Shown: positions 41,244-50,283 of the stretch, in pieces
Numbering within the stretch: position 1 is the first letter of the stretch
Layout: the number at the start of each line of letters is the position of its first letter
DNA from: Planosporangium thailandense
GTDB taxonomy: Bacteria; Actinomycetota; Actinomycetes; Mycobacteriales; Micromonosporaceae
DNA length: 56,845 nucleotides
NCBI RefSeq assembly: GCF_011947195.1
Contig: NZ_JAATVY010000033.1
Coordinates: 1-56,845 of the forward strand
Reading direction: 5' to 3'
Made by a program: the position numbers and the translations under genes
The notes under the pieces: model-generated
Databases searched by the model: none
Told to the model about the DNA's origin: nothing
What the model saw: only the letters and a program-made list of their open reading frames with translations

Positions 41244-43742
41244 TCAGCCCTGCGCCCGGGCCAGCTCGACCGCCCGGTACGCGTCGACCAGGCCGGCGCC
41301 GATCAGGTCGGACCGGCCATCACAGGACCCGACGGGGGCGGTCGCCGGCTTCGTCGTGGCCCGCAGGATCTCCCGCGTCCGCGGGATGTCGCCGACCAGT
41401 CGCGGGTTGGCCGACCACATCAACGCCACCACTCCGGCCACATGCGGGGTGGCCATGGAGGTACCGCTCTCCCGGCCGTACCCGCCGCCGGGCAGCGCCG
41501 ACAGCACGTCGACCCCCGGTGCGACGAGGTCGGGCTTGGCGGCGCCGGTGGGCGTGGGTCCCCGGCTGGAGAAGTCGGCCAGCCGGCCGGCGGCGTCGAC
41601 CGCCCCGACGGTCTCGGTGCCCGGATAGGGCGCCGGGGGATCGGTCACCGACCGGCAGGACGGCCCTGAGTTGCCGGCGGCGGCCACCACGAAGATGCCG
41701 GCCGCGGTCAGGGCGTCGACGGCGGGCCGCAGGGCGCTGAGGTCGCACCCCTCCATCCGGGTGCATCCCCACGAGTTGGTGAGGATCTGGGGCGCCCGCT
41801 CGGGCCGACCGTCGCGCAGCGGGTCGCCGCCGTACGGGAACGGGGCGAGCATGAACTGCAGGCAGTCCAGGTACCGGGCGGGGTTGCCCAGGTTGCGTTC
41901 CAGGTTGACGCAGGCCACCCACTGCGCGCCGGGCGCCACCCCGACGTCGTGCCCGCCGACCGCGGTGGCGAGCGTGTGCGTGCCGTGCCCGCCGTGGTCG
42001 ACGGGCGTGCGGGTGTGGGCCCAGGGGTCGTACCACGAGTCGTCGCCGCCCCGGAACCGGCCGGCCAGGGCCGGATGGCTGCCGTCGACGCCGGAGTCGG
42101 AGGTGCCCACGACGACCCCGGCGCCGGTGACGCCGAACTCCCGCCACACCCGGTCGGCGCCGATCAGCCGCAGGTTCCAATGCGGACCGGTCGGCGCCGG
42201 GCTGCTGCCACGCATGGGCGGGGGAAGCTCCGGGATCGGGCGCAGCCGGGGGCTGTCGAGGACCCGGCTGACGTCCGGGCGGGTGAGCAGCCAGTCGCGT
42301 ACCGCCTCGCCGCCGTCCACCTCCAGGGCGTCGACGAGGTAGTACGGCGTGTAGCCGATGTGCAGCCGGCGCAGGTCGCCCCGCAGCGACGCCTGGGACC
42401 GGTCCGCGGTGTCGACCAGCCTGCGATAGGTGGCCCGCAGTCGCTCGTCGCGGTCGCCGATGGCGTCGAGCCCGGACAGGTCGGCCTGGGTCCGCAGCAC
42501 CACGAAGAGCCGGTCGGGGTAGCTGCCGGGCCGACCGACGCCTGCGTAGACGGCCATCCCGGCGATCGCGACGACGCCGGTGACGACGCCCGCGAGCCAC
42601 CGGCGGGGTGCCGCGCCACGGCCCCAGCTCAGCGCGTACCCGAGGCCGGTGAGCAGCCCGACGGCCAGCGACCCGGCGGCGGCGGTCAGGATCCACCGTG
42701 GCGCGTCGGACGGGCCGAGCACGAGGGTCGTCTCCTGGGGGTCGGCGAGGGCGAGCGGGCCGGCGGCCGCGGCCGAGACCAGCCATCCGACCGGCCGAGG
42801 GCCGGAGAGGCGGTACAGGCTCGCGGCGGGGAAGCCGAGCGGCGCGACGACGAGCAGTTCGGCCAGGGCGATGCCGGATGCCCCGGTGCCGGCGGCGAGC
42901 GCGGCCAGCGCGACCCCCGCGACGAGGCCGCCCACGCCGACCCGCAGCCAGGCCGAGCCGTGCCGGGTCAGCAGGCCGTCCACCACCGTGGCGGCGAGGA
43001 ACCCGACTGCTATGGCGGCCACGACGGCCAGCAGCGTCTCGACCACGCCGCCGAGCGCGCCGACCGCCAGCCATGGCAGCAGCGCGGCGAGCCCGGCGGC
43101 GAGGCCGAGCAGGTCGGCGCCGCGTTGACGGGTGTCCGTCGCGGCGGTCCGGTGCCGGTCGAGCAGCCGCAGCGCGCCCGCCGCCACGGCCGCCACCACG
43201 GCGAGGAGCAGCAGGTACAGCTCATGCCGGGAGACTCCGACCGCGGCGCGGGCGAGGCCCAGCGCGGTCCCCGCGACGACAGCACGTGCCCACAGCCGCC
43301 CGGCCGCCCGTGCGCCAGGCATCCGTGGCACGACCGCCAGCAGCACCGCGGGTACGAACGCGAGCAGCCCGGACCCCAGGCTGCTGGCCAGCCACCCCCA
43401 GCGGGGCAGGTCGCGCCCGGCGAGGACCGCGTACAGCTGCTCGGCGCCCCAGGCGATCACCTGGCCGCCGGTGACGGTGGCAAGCACCCACAGGCCGACG
43501 AGTACCGCGAGCAGCACGGTGACCGGGGCCCGCCAGCCGTCCGCCGGGCGGGCGGCTGGCGGCTGTGGCGGCCGGTCCGCGGGCGGCGGCTGTGGCGGCC
43601 GGTCCGCGGGCGGCGGCTGTGGCGGCCGGTCCGCGGGCGGCGGCTGCGGCGGCCGGTCCGCGGGCGGCGGCTGTGGCGGCCGGTCCGCGGGCGGCGGCTG
43701 TGAACGCTCACCGTCGCCGGGTGGCGGCTCCAGCACGGACAT
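41244..43742 (-). CDS. Polytopic membrane S8 (subtilisin) protease
   Basis: An 832-residue protein. Residues 1-70 are a Pro-rich cytosolic tail made of five repeats of PPPADRPPQ. About ten membrane spans follow (roughly 72-440), and then a segment resembling an I9 propeptide (YTPYYLVDALEVDGGEAVRD). The C-terminal subtilisin domain has Asp in VVVGTSDSGVDGSHPALAG (near 548), His in HGGHGTHTLATAVGG (near 588) and Ser in ESGTSMATPHVAG (near 760). The catalytic part must face outside. Ordinary actinobacterial S8 proteases have one or two spans, so the large membrane part is unusual. The ATG at 43742 is used. Confidence 0.85.
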   Translation of the reverse strand: MSVLEPPPGDGERSQPPPADRPPQPPPADRPPQPPPADRPPQPPPADRPPQPPPADRPPQPPAARPADGWRAPVTVLLAVLVGLWVLATVTGGQVIAWGAEQLYAVLAGRDLPRWGWLASSLGSGLLAFVPAVLLAVVPRMPGARAAGRLWARAVVAGTALGLARAAVGVSRHELYLLLLAVVAAVAAGALRLLDRHRTAATDTRQRGADLLGLAAGLAALLPWLAVGALGGVVETLLAVVAAIAVGFLAATVVDGLLTRHGSAWLRVGVGGLVAGVALAALAAGTGASGIALAELLVVAPLGFPAASLYRLSGPRPVGWLVSAAAAGPLALADPQETTLVLGPSDAPRWILTAAAGSLAVGLLTGLGYALSWGRGAAPRRWLAGVVTGVVAIAGMAVYAGVGRPGSYPDRLFVVLRTQADLSGLDAIGDRDERLRATYRRLVDTADRSQASLRGDLRRLHIGYTPYYLVDALEVDGGEAVRDWLLTRPDVSRVLDSPRLRPIPELPPPMRGSSPAPTGPHWNLRLIGADRVWREFGVTGAGVVVGTSDSGVDGSHPALAGRFRGGDDSWYDPWAHTRTPVDHGGHGTHTLATAVGGHDVGVAPGAQWVACVNLERNLGNPARYLDCLQFMLAPFPYGGDPLRDGRPERAPQILTNSWGCTRMEGCDLSALRPAVDALTAAGIFVVAAAGNSGPSCRSVTDPPAPYPGTETVGAVDAAGRLADFSSRGPTPTGAAKPDLVAPGVDVLSALPGGGYGRESGTSMATPHVAGVVALMWSANPRLVGDIPRTREILRATTKPATAPVGSCDGRSDLIGAGLVDAYRAVELARAQG
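43561..43695. repeat. Five 27-bp tandem repeats encoding PPPADRPPQ
   Basis: Five head-to-tail copies, four identical and one (43642-43668) with a single change (T to C). The unit begins GGCTGTGGCGGCCGG. They encode nine-residue Pro-rich repeats in the cytosolic tail of the S8 protease. Near identity points to recent expansion by slippage, so copy number may differ between strains. Confidence 0.93.
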
Positions 43743-44040
43743 GAGTCAAACGGTACGGTCTGCCGGGTTCGGCGACGGTACCGGTGACGGTGGTCGGGCC
43801 CGGCAAACACCTGCACCCGGAATTTGCAAAACAATGAGCCGTTCGCCGTCGAGCCGGTACGTCGAGCGGGATTGTTCGGCCGGTACGACGACATCGGCGT
43901 GTCCCGCTGCGCGCGGAATTTGCTATGAACGTCGTTCGCCGTTTCGTCTAAAGGCCTTTAGCGATTCGTCGAGGTCTAAGCGACAGCAAACATGAGTTTC
44001 CACACTACCGCGGGGTAACCGCACCGGTCCGGGAGTTACG
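43743..44040. other. glpD upstream region with palindrome CTAAAGGCCTTTAG
   Basis: About 300 bp of lower GC. A perfect 14-bp palindrome lies at 43948-43961, 80 bp before glpD, embedded in AT-rich sequence where a promoter would be. It is a candidate operator; no regulator gene is adjacent. Nothing else stands out. Confidence 0.5.
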
Positions 44041-45912
44041 GTGGAGTACGTGCGCAGAGATCCTCAGGCGTCCCGTTTCGGGGCCGGACAGCTCTCGTCC
44101 GACCGGCGCGCCACCGACCTGGCAAGGCTGAAGACCGAGCAGTTCGACGTGGTGGTCATCGGCGGCGGCGTCACCGGCGCCGGGGCGGCCCTCGACGCCG
44201 CCTCCCGCGGCCTGACGGTGGCGTTGATCGAGGCCCGGGATCTGGCCTCCGGCACGTCCAGCCGATCGTCCAAGCTGATCCACGGTGGCCTGCGCTACCT
44301 CGAGCAGTTCGAGTTCGGCCTGGTCCACGAGGCGTTGCGGGAGCGCGGCCTGCTGACCACCCGGCTCGCGCCGCACCTGGTGCGGCCGGTGCCGTTCCTG
44401 GTGCCGCTGACCGCGCCGGCCGGCCCCACCGGAGTGCCGCAACGGATCTGGCACCGGGCGTACTACGGCGCCGGCGTCGCGCTCTACGACGCGTTCGCCA
44501 GCGCGTCGGGGCTCGCCGGCCGGCTCCTGCGCGGCCAGCCCACCCGCGGCATGCCGCTGCACCGGCACCTGTCGCGCACCGCTGCCCGCCGGCTGTTCCC
44601 CAGCCTGCGCGAGGACGCGGTGACCGGCGCGATCGAGTACTACGACGGCCAGGTCGATGACGCGCGCTTCGTGGTCACCCTGGCGCGTACCGCGGCCAGC
44701 CTCGGCGCCGCCGTCGTCACCAGCGCGCGCGTCGGCGGCATCCTGCGCTCGGCGCGGGAGGTGACCGGGGTGCGGGTCACCGATCTGGAGAGCGGCGAGG
44801 AGATCGAGGTGCGGGCCCGCACCGTCGTCTCGGCCACCGGAGTGTGGAGCGACGACATCTCCGAACTGCTCGCCGGGGACAACCAGCCCGCCGAGTACAC
44901 CGGCCTGCGGGTGCGCGCCAGCAAGGGCGTACACCTCGTCGTGCCGCGTTCGGCCATCACCGGTGACTCCGGCCTGATCCTGCGTACCGCGTCGTCGGTG
45001 CTGTTCGTCATCCCGTGGGGCGGGCACTGGATCATCGGCACGACCGACACCGACTGGAACCTCGACCGGGCGCATCCGGCCGCGTCCGCCAGCGACATCT
45101 CCTACCTGTTGGAGCAGGTCAATCAGGTGCTCGACCGCCCGTTGACACCTGAGGACATCGAGGGCGTGTACGCGGGCCTGCGTCCGCTGCTGTCCGCCGA
45201 GGCCCGCCACCGGGTCGGTCCGCACACCCGCGACGAGCAGACCTCGTCGCTGTCGCGCGAGCACGCGGTGGTGGAGCCGATGCTCGGTCTGATGCTGGTG
45301 GCCGGCGGCAAGTACACCACGTACCGGGTGATGGCCGCCGACGTCATCGACCATGCCGCCCGCCGGCTGGGTGGCCTGCGCCGGCACGGCGGTCGGGTGT
45401 CGGCCTCCCGCACGTACGACCTGCCGCTGCTGGGGGCCGACGGGTACCAGCACATGTGGACCAACCGAGCCGACGTGGCGCGCCGGCACGGGGTGCCGGT
45501 CGGCGTGGTCGAGCACCTGCTGGAGCGGTACGGGACGCTGTCGAACCAGCTGCTGACGCTGGTGTCGGAGGACCCGACGCTGGCCCGACCGCTCGTCGGT
45601 GCTCCCGAGTACCTCGCCGCGGAGATCGCGTACGCGGCTCTCGCCGAGGGTGCGCTGCACCTGGAGGACGTGCTCACGCGCCGTACCCGGATCTCCATCG
45701 AGACCACGCACCGCGGTGTGGACAGCGTCGAGGACGCCGCGCTGATCATGGGCCAGGTGCTCGGCTGGGACGAGCCGAGGCGGCGGCGCGAGGTCGACCA
45801 CTACCTGGCGCGGGTCGCGGCCGAGCGGGAGTCGCAGCGGATGCCCGACGACGTCGCGGCGGATGCCGCCCGACTGGGCGCGCCCGATCCGCGCGGCTAC
45901 GCGCCCGCCTGA
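44041..45912 (+). CDS. glpD: Glycerol-3-phosphate dehydrogenase (FAD)
   Basis: A 623-residue membrane-associated flavoenzyme that oxidises glycerol-3-phosphate to dihydroxyacetone phosphate and passes electrons to quinone. The FAD-binding DVVVIGGGVTGAGAALDAAS is near residue 38, GTSSRSSKLIHGGLRYLEQF follows, and WGGHWIIGTTDTDWNLD and the C-terminal DAO_C helical domain (about 430-570) complete the enzyme. It is somewhat longer than average, because of a 35-residue N-terminal lead and a polar C-terminus. The GTG at 44041 or the one at 44050 may be the start. glpK and glpF are not near. Confidence 0.92.
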   Translation: MEYVRRDPQASRFGAGQLSSDRRATDLARLKTEQFDVVVIGGGVTGAGAALDAASRGLTVALIEARDLASGTSSRSSKLIHGGLRYLEQFEFGLVHEALRERGLLTTRLAPHLVRPVPFLVPLTAPAGPTGVPQRIWHRAYYGAGVALYDAFASASGLAGRLLRGQPTRGMPLHRHLSRTAARRLFPSLREDAVTGAIEYYDGQVDDARFVVTLARTAASLGAAVVTSARVGGILRSAREVTGVRVTDLESGEEIEVRARTVVSATGVWSDDISELLAGDNQPAEYTGLRVRASKGVHLVVPRSAITGDSGLILRTASSVLFVIPWGGHWIIGTTDTDWNLDRAHPAASASDISYLLEQVNQVLDRPLTPEDIEGVYAGLRPLLSAEARHRVGPHTRDEQTSSLSREHAVVEPMLGLMLVAGGKYTTYRVMAADVIDHAARRLGGLRRHGGRVSASRTYDLPLLGADGYQHMWTNRADVARRHGVPVGVVEHLLERYGTLSNQLLTLVSEDPTLARPLVGAPEYLAAEIAYAALAEGALHLEDVLTRRTRISIETTHRGVDSVEDAALIMGQVLGWDEPRRRREVDHYLARVAAERESQRMPDDVAADAARLGAPDPRGYAPA

Positions 45913-45923
45913 GGCCTCTCTGC

Positions 45924-46014
45924 GATCTTGGACAGCTGGACCGGCTATCGGCGGCGACTGGTCTGGGCCGCCCGGCGGAGCCTGCGGGCCAGACTGGTCT
46001 AGGTGTCCAAGATC
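45924..46014. repeat. Long inverted repeat with GATC ends after glpD
   Basis: Arms GATCTTGGACAGCTGGACC (45924-45942) and GGTCTAGGTGTCCAAGATC (45996-46014) pair with few mismatches around a 53-nt GC-rich centre. It could terminate glpD, but the long loop and the sharp GATC boundaries are more like a palindromic repeat of another family than copies A-D. Confidence 0.6.
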
Positions 46015-46032
46015 CCGTCCCCAAGGGAAGTG

Positions 46033-46308
46033 ATGATCTACATCGACCCGCCGCGCTGGCCGGCTCGTGGGCGGCTGTGGTCACACCTGGTCAGCGACGT
46101 TTCCTTCGCTGAACTGCACGCGTTCGCCGAGATCCTCGGTGCGCCCCGGCGGGCGTTCGAGCGTGACCATTACGATCTCCCGGCCGACCGGGCACGGTTG
46201 GCTGTCTGGCTGGGTGCGACGGTCGTACCGAGCCGTGAGATCGTTCAGCGGCTCTACGCAGCCGGCCTGCGTCGACGGAAAGCGCCCCCGGTGGAGCGCC
46301 GGCCGTAG
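46033..46308 (+). CDS. DUF4031 domain protein
   Basis: A 91-residue protein that starts MIYIDPPRWPARGRLWSHL and continues with SDVSFAELHAFAEILG and FERDHYDLPADR, the recognisable DUF4031 pattern. Function unknown. AAGGGAAG precedes the ATG at 46033; a GTG codon immediately before is equally possible. Confidence 0.9.
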   Translation: MIYIDPPRWPARGRLWSHLVSDVSFAELHAFAEILGAPRRAFERDHYDLPADRARLAVWLGATVVPSREIVQRLYAAGLRRRKAPPVERRP

Positions 46309-46336
46309 GGCACGGCTGGTGGTGCGGTGGAGCGGC

Positions 46337-47494
46337 TCAGCCGACGGCTCCGCGCGCCTCGCCGATCGCCGACAGGACCCGCGTCGGTACGAGCGAGGTC
46401 TGCCGCCGGATCGCCCGGCGGGGGCGGCGGGCGAACGCGATCGCCTGCCGGTAGACGCGCTCGTACCGGCGCGCCATCCGCTGGGCCCCGAATGCGGTAC
46501 GGGCGTGCGCCACGCAGTCGTCGGGGTCCAGTTCGCCCACCCGTTCCAGGGCCTCGGGCAGGTCGGACGCGTCGTCGCAGATGAAGCCGGTGGTTCCGGG
46601 CCGGACGATCTCCGGTACCGACCCGCGTCGCGTCGCCACGACGGGCGTGCCCGACGCCATCGCCTCGATCATCACCATGCCGAAGGGCTCGTGCCAGCGG
46701 ATCGGCATGAGCAGGCAGCGCGCCTCGGTGAGCAGGCGGTTGGTGGTCGACCGGTCGCCGTTGACGACCAGTTCGATGTCTTCGCCGAGCATGGGGAGGA
46801 TGACCTCGTCGAGGTACCGCTTCTCGCCGGGCTCGTTGCACTTGCCGGCGAGCACCAGCGGCAGCCCCGCCTTCCGGCACGCCTCGATCGCGAGGTCAGG
46901 GCCCTTGTCGGGGGAGAAGCGGGCGAGCCAGAGTACCGGCCCGTCGCTGGTGTGTGCCGCGACGAACTGGTCGGCGTCGATGGCGTTGTGGATCGTGGCT
47001 GCCCAGCGCAGCTCCGGCCGCTGGCGTCGCTGCGAGTCCGAGATCGCCACCGGGTGGATGTGGTCGCCGAGTGCGACGTAGTAGTCGCCGAGCTCGCCGT
47101 CGGCCGGGCCGTGCACCGTGACCACGGTGGGCGCGTTGCGGTGACCCGCGGTCAGCGGGCCCGACAGGGAGTGGTCGTGGATGACGTCAAACTGGGTATC
47201 GGCCAGTAACTGGGTGACGCGGGCGGCATGGAGCACTTCGGGCATCGCCTCGCCGAGGTGTTCGTACTGAGGCTCGGCGACGGTGCTCACGAAGCGCGCC
47301 CTGGTGCCGGTCCGTTGCCCCGCACCGAACATCGTGACCTCGTGGCCTCGGGCGCACAGGGCGTCCACAAGCGCGGAGCAGATCAGTTCGATGCCTCCGT
47401 ACCCGCTCGGGGGCAGCTCATACCACGGCGGAACAACCATTGCGATTCTGAGCGGGGAAGTAGGGTCTTTATGGTCACCCTCAGTCGGAATCAC
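46337..47494 (-). CDS. GT4 family glycosyltransferase
   Basis: A 385-residue GT-B glycosyltransferase with retaining chemistry. AMVVPPWYELPPSGYGGIEL is the GT4 N-terminal loop, and FDVIHDHSLSGPLTA and LWLARFSPDKGPDLAIEACR follow. The donor-binding EX7E motif is in HEPFGMVMIEAMASGTPVV. The frame is open far upstream, but GGAAGGGG 7-8 nt before the GTG at 47494 and the first family residues right after fix the start. It is divergent from a debranching-type glucosidase, so a role in storage polysaccharide or exported glycan making is plausible (inference). Confidence 0.87.
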   Translation of the reverse strand: MIPTEGDHKDPTSPLRIAMVVPPWYELPPSGYGGIELICSALVDALCARGHEVTMFGAGQRTGTRARFVSTVAEPQYEHLGEAMPEVLHAARVTQLLADTQFDVIHDHSLSGPLTAGHRNAPTVVTVHGPADGELGDYYVALGDHIHPVAISDSQRRQRPELRWAATIHNAIDADQFVAAHTSDGPVLWLARFSPDKGPDLAIEACRKAGLPLVLAGKCNEPGEKRYLDEVILPMLGEDIELVVNGDRSTTNRLLTEARCLLMPIRWHEPFGMVMIEAMASGTPVVATRRGSVPEIVRPGTTGFICDDASDLPEALERVGELDPDDCVAHARTAFGAQRMARRYERVYRQAIAFARRPRRAIRRQTSLVPTRVLSAIGEARGAVG

Positions 47495-47665
47495 TATCTG
47501 GCCCCTTCCGGTTGTGTCATCACTCGCCGGGTACGTCACCCGAGGCGAGGTAGAGACCCTGAGCCGACGGCCGACTACCCCTTCTCTGCCGAATCGAACA
47601 TCCCGGGCCATTTCTGGGTGATGAATCGTCAGCTTTGAACAAAGTGGACGAAATTTGGAGATTTG

Positions 47666-49681
47666 GTGAAGCTTCCGCAGGTCAACATCCTCGAAGGCAT
47701 TACATTCGTCGTCAGTGATATGCATGGCGACATCGAACCGGATCCTGACGAGCCCACCGGCCTGTTCTACCGCGACATGCGCCACCTCTCGCGCTGGCAG
47801 GCGAGGCTCAACGGCAACCAGTTGGACGCGCTCTCCGGTGAGGCCGTCGAGTACGACGAGGCGGTGTTCTTCCTCGTCGAGCCGACCGGAACGATCTACC
47901 GCAACCCCACCGTCTCGTTGCTGCGCCGCCGGCACGTCGGCGACGGGATGCGGGAGGAGCTCGAGCTGACCAGCCACAGCATGGAGCCGCTGACGCTGGA
48001 GCTGTCGATCCTGTTCGCCGCCGACTTCGCCGACATCTTCGAGATCAAGGACCGCCTGCAGAAGACCGGCCGGTTCTACCGGCGCGTCGGCCCCGACGAG
48101 GTGACCCTGGGGTACGAGCGGGGCGCCTTCCGGCGGGAAACGATCGTCCGGGCGGCCGGCGCTTTCTTCACCGACGAGTCGGCCACCTTCCGGATCACGC
48201 TGCAACCCCGGCAGACCTGGCGCACCGAGGTCGAGGTTGGGGTCGCGACGGCTGCCGTACGCCCGGTGGTCAAGCGGGCCCACGAGCCGAACATGCCGAT
48301 CGGGCTGCAGGAGTGGCTCGACGCCGCGCCACGGCTGGACACGGGCTGGGACGACCTGCGCCGGGTCTATCACCGCAGCCTGGTCGACCTCGCCGCGCTG
48401 CGCTTCTACCCCGAGTCGGTCCCGGACTCGTCGCTGCCCGCCGCCGGTCTGCCCTGGTTCATGGCGCTCTTCGGCCGGGACAGTCTCATCACCAGCTACC
48501 AGGCGCTGCCGTTCGTCCCCGAGATGTGCCGTACGACCCTGCGGGCCCTCGCCGCGCAGCAGGCCACCGAGATCGACGACTTCCGCGACGCCGAGCCCGG
48601 CAAGATCCTGCACGAGCTTCGCCAGGGCGAGCTGGCGTACTTCCGCGAGCGCCCCCAGTCGCCGTACTACGGTACGGCCGACGCCACCCCGCTGTTCCTG
48701 ATCGTGCTCGACGAGTACGAGCGGTGGACCGGCGACCGCGAGACCGTACAGGCGCTCGAAGGCGCGGCCCGCGCGGCGCTCGGGTGGATGGAGCGGTACG
48801 GCGACCTCGACGGGGACGGGTTCATCGAGTACCTGACCCGCAACCCCGAGACCGGCCTGCGCGTGCAGTGCTGGAAGGACTCCTGGAACTCGATCGTCTA
48901 CCCGGACGGCACGATCGCGGCGCTGCCGCACGCGACCTGTGAGATCCAGGGGTACGCCTACGACGCCCGCCGGCGGATGGCCCGGCTGGCCCGCGAGTGC
49001 TGGGGCGACCTGGCGCTGGCCGACCGGCTCGAGCGCGACGCCGACGCGCTGCGCAAACGGTTCCACGAGGCGTTCTGGCTACCCGACGAGGGCTTCTACG
49101 CCCTCGCGCGCGACGGCGGAGGTCAGCTCGTACCGACGCTGGCGTCGAACATGGGCCACCTGTTGTGGAGCGGGATCGTGCCCGACGAGAACGTCGACCG
49201 GGTCGTCGAGCACCTCCTCGGCGACAACCTCTTCTCCGGCTGGGGCGTGCGGACCGTGGCTGCCGGGCAGCGGGCGTACAACCCCATGGAGTACCACAAC
49301 GGCACGGTGTGGCCGCACGACAACGCGCTCATCACGATGGGGCTGACGCGCTACGGCCGGTACACGGAGGCGGCCCGGCTCGCCGCGGCCATGCTGGAGG
49401 CCGCGCCGTACTTCCAGTTCCGGCTGCCCGAGGCGCTGGTCGGCACCGACCGCCGGGCGACCGGGGTGCCCGTCGCGTACGCCTCGGCCTGCTCGCCACA
49501 GGCCTGGTCGTCGGGTACGCCGCTGCTCCTGCTGCGCAGCATGATGGGGCTGGAGCCGAGACGCGACGGGCTGGGCATGGACGCCCACGTGCCGCTGCGC
49601 TGCGGCCATGTCGCGCTGTCCGGCGTACCGGGGTGGTGGGGCCGCGCCGACGTGTTCTCGCTGGGCACCGTGCCCACCTAA
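47666..49681 (+). CDS. Amylo-alpha-1,6-glucosidase-like (glycogen debranching) protein
   Basis: A 671-residue cytosolic protein. The N-terminal third (FVVSDMHGDIEPDPDEPTGL, FYRDMRHLSRW) is the GDE_N_bis domain. The rest is an (alpha/alpha)6 barrel of the glucosidase/GH63-like type: AAGLPWFMALFGRDSLITSY, GDLDGDGFIEYLTRNPE with conserved acidic residues, and EYHNGTVWPHDNALITMGL. Such proteins hydrolyse alpha-1,6 branches or related oligosaccharides. The GTG at 47666 is preferred, with TTTGGAGATTTG upstream. Its TAA overlaps the TAG of the convergent TetR gene (CTAA at 49678-49681). Confidence 0.88.
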   Translation: MKLPQVNILEGITFVVSDMHGDIEPDPDEPTGLFYRDMRHLSRWQARLNGNQLDALSGEAVEYDEAVFFLVEPTGTIYRNPTVSLLRRRHVGDGMREELELTSHSMEPLTLELSILFAADFADIFEIKDRLQKTGRFYRRVGPDEVTLGYERGAFRRETIVRAAGAFFTDESATFRITLQPRQTWRTEVEVGVATAAVRPVVKRAHEPNMPIGLQEWLDAAPRLDTGWDDLRRVYHRSLVDLAALRFYPESVPDSSLPAAGLPWFMALFGRDSLITSYQALPFVPEMCRTTLRALAAQQATEIDDFRDAEPGKILHELRQGELAYFRERPQSPYYGTADATPLFLIVLDEYERWTGDRETVQALEGAARAALGWMERYGDLDGDGFIEYLTRNPETGLRVQCWKDSWNSIVYPDGTIAALPHATCEIQGYAYDARRRMARLARECWGDLALADRLERDADALRKRFHEAFWLPDEGFYALARDGGGQLVPTLASNMGHLLWSGIVPDENVDRVVEHLLGDNLFSGWGVRTVAAGQRAYNPMEYHNGTVWPHDNALITMGLTRYGRYTEAARLAAAMLEAAPYFQFRLPEALVGTDRRATGVPVAYASACSPQAWSSGTPLLLLRSMMGLEPRRDGLGMDAHVPLRCGHVALSGVPGWWGRADVFSLGTVPT

Positions 49682-50283
49682 CGGCGGGCACTGCGGAGGG
49701 CGCTCTCGTACCACTCGACGAACAGCTGCGCCGCCTGGTCCACGCCGTCGCGGTCGCCGGTGGCGAGCAGGTCGAGCAGCAGTCCGCGCGTCACCGCGAC
49801 GCCGAGGCGCGCACACGCCCGCGCCCGCTCGGGCGGGAGGCCGTGCGCGACGTGGAGCTGGGTGAACAGGTCGAGCCAGGGCTCGAGGACCGCGTCCAGG
49901 AACCCGCCGGTGTGTTCGCGACCCTGCAGCGCCTGGGCGTAGAGCTCGAAGAACAGCCGCTCCAACGGCCACAGCTCGGGGTCGGTGAAGCGCTGCCACA
50001 TCAGTCTGGCGATCTCCACGGGCGTCATGCCCGGCTCGCGTCGCAGTTGGGCGACGGCGTCCCGTTGGCCGCGCTCGACCTCGGCCACGACCGCGGCCAG
50101 CAGGCCCTGCTTGGACCCGAAGTGGTAGATCAACATGCGGTGGCTGGTGCCGAGCTCCGCTGCGAGCTGCCGCAAGCTGATGTCGGTGAGGCCCTGGCCG
50201 GCCGCGTACTCGACGGCGGCGGCGAGCAGTTCGTCGCGTGGGTGCGGGTCCCGGTGCGTCCCGGCGGGGTCAGGCGAGGTCAC
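49678..50283 (-). CDS. TetR/AcrR family regulator
   Basis: A 201-residue repressor. The N-terminal helix-turn-helix is YAAGQGLTDISLRQLAAELG followed by TSHRMLIYHFGSKQGLLAAV. The remaining helices form the ligand-binding dimer domain. The start is the GTG at 50283, which overlaps the stop of the SDR gene (GTGA). It is the last gene of a three-gene operon and probably represses the operon through the 38-bp palindrome at 51364. Confidence 0.9.
   Translation of the reverse strand: MTSPDPAGTHRDPHPRDELLAAAVEYAAGQGLTDISLRQLAAELGTSHRMLIYHFGSKQGLLAAVVAEVERGQRDAVAQLRREPGMTPVEIARLMWQRFTDPELWPLERLFFELYAQALQGREHTGGFLDAVLEPWLDLFTQLHVAHGLPPERARACARLGVAVTRGLLLDLLATGDRDGVDQAAQLFVEWYESALRSARR

Noticed and set aside
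43561..43695. Regular repeats resembling a short CRISPR-like array
   Set aside because: The units are contiguous 27-bp tandem repeats without spacers and encode in-frame Pro-rich peptide repeats.
47495..49066. Extension of the GT4 frame far upstream (to 909 codons)
   Set aside because: The extra part lies opposite the debranching enzyme gene and is not protein-like; a strong ribosome site precedes the GTG at 47494.
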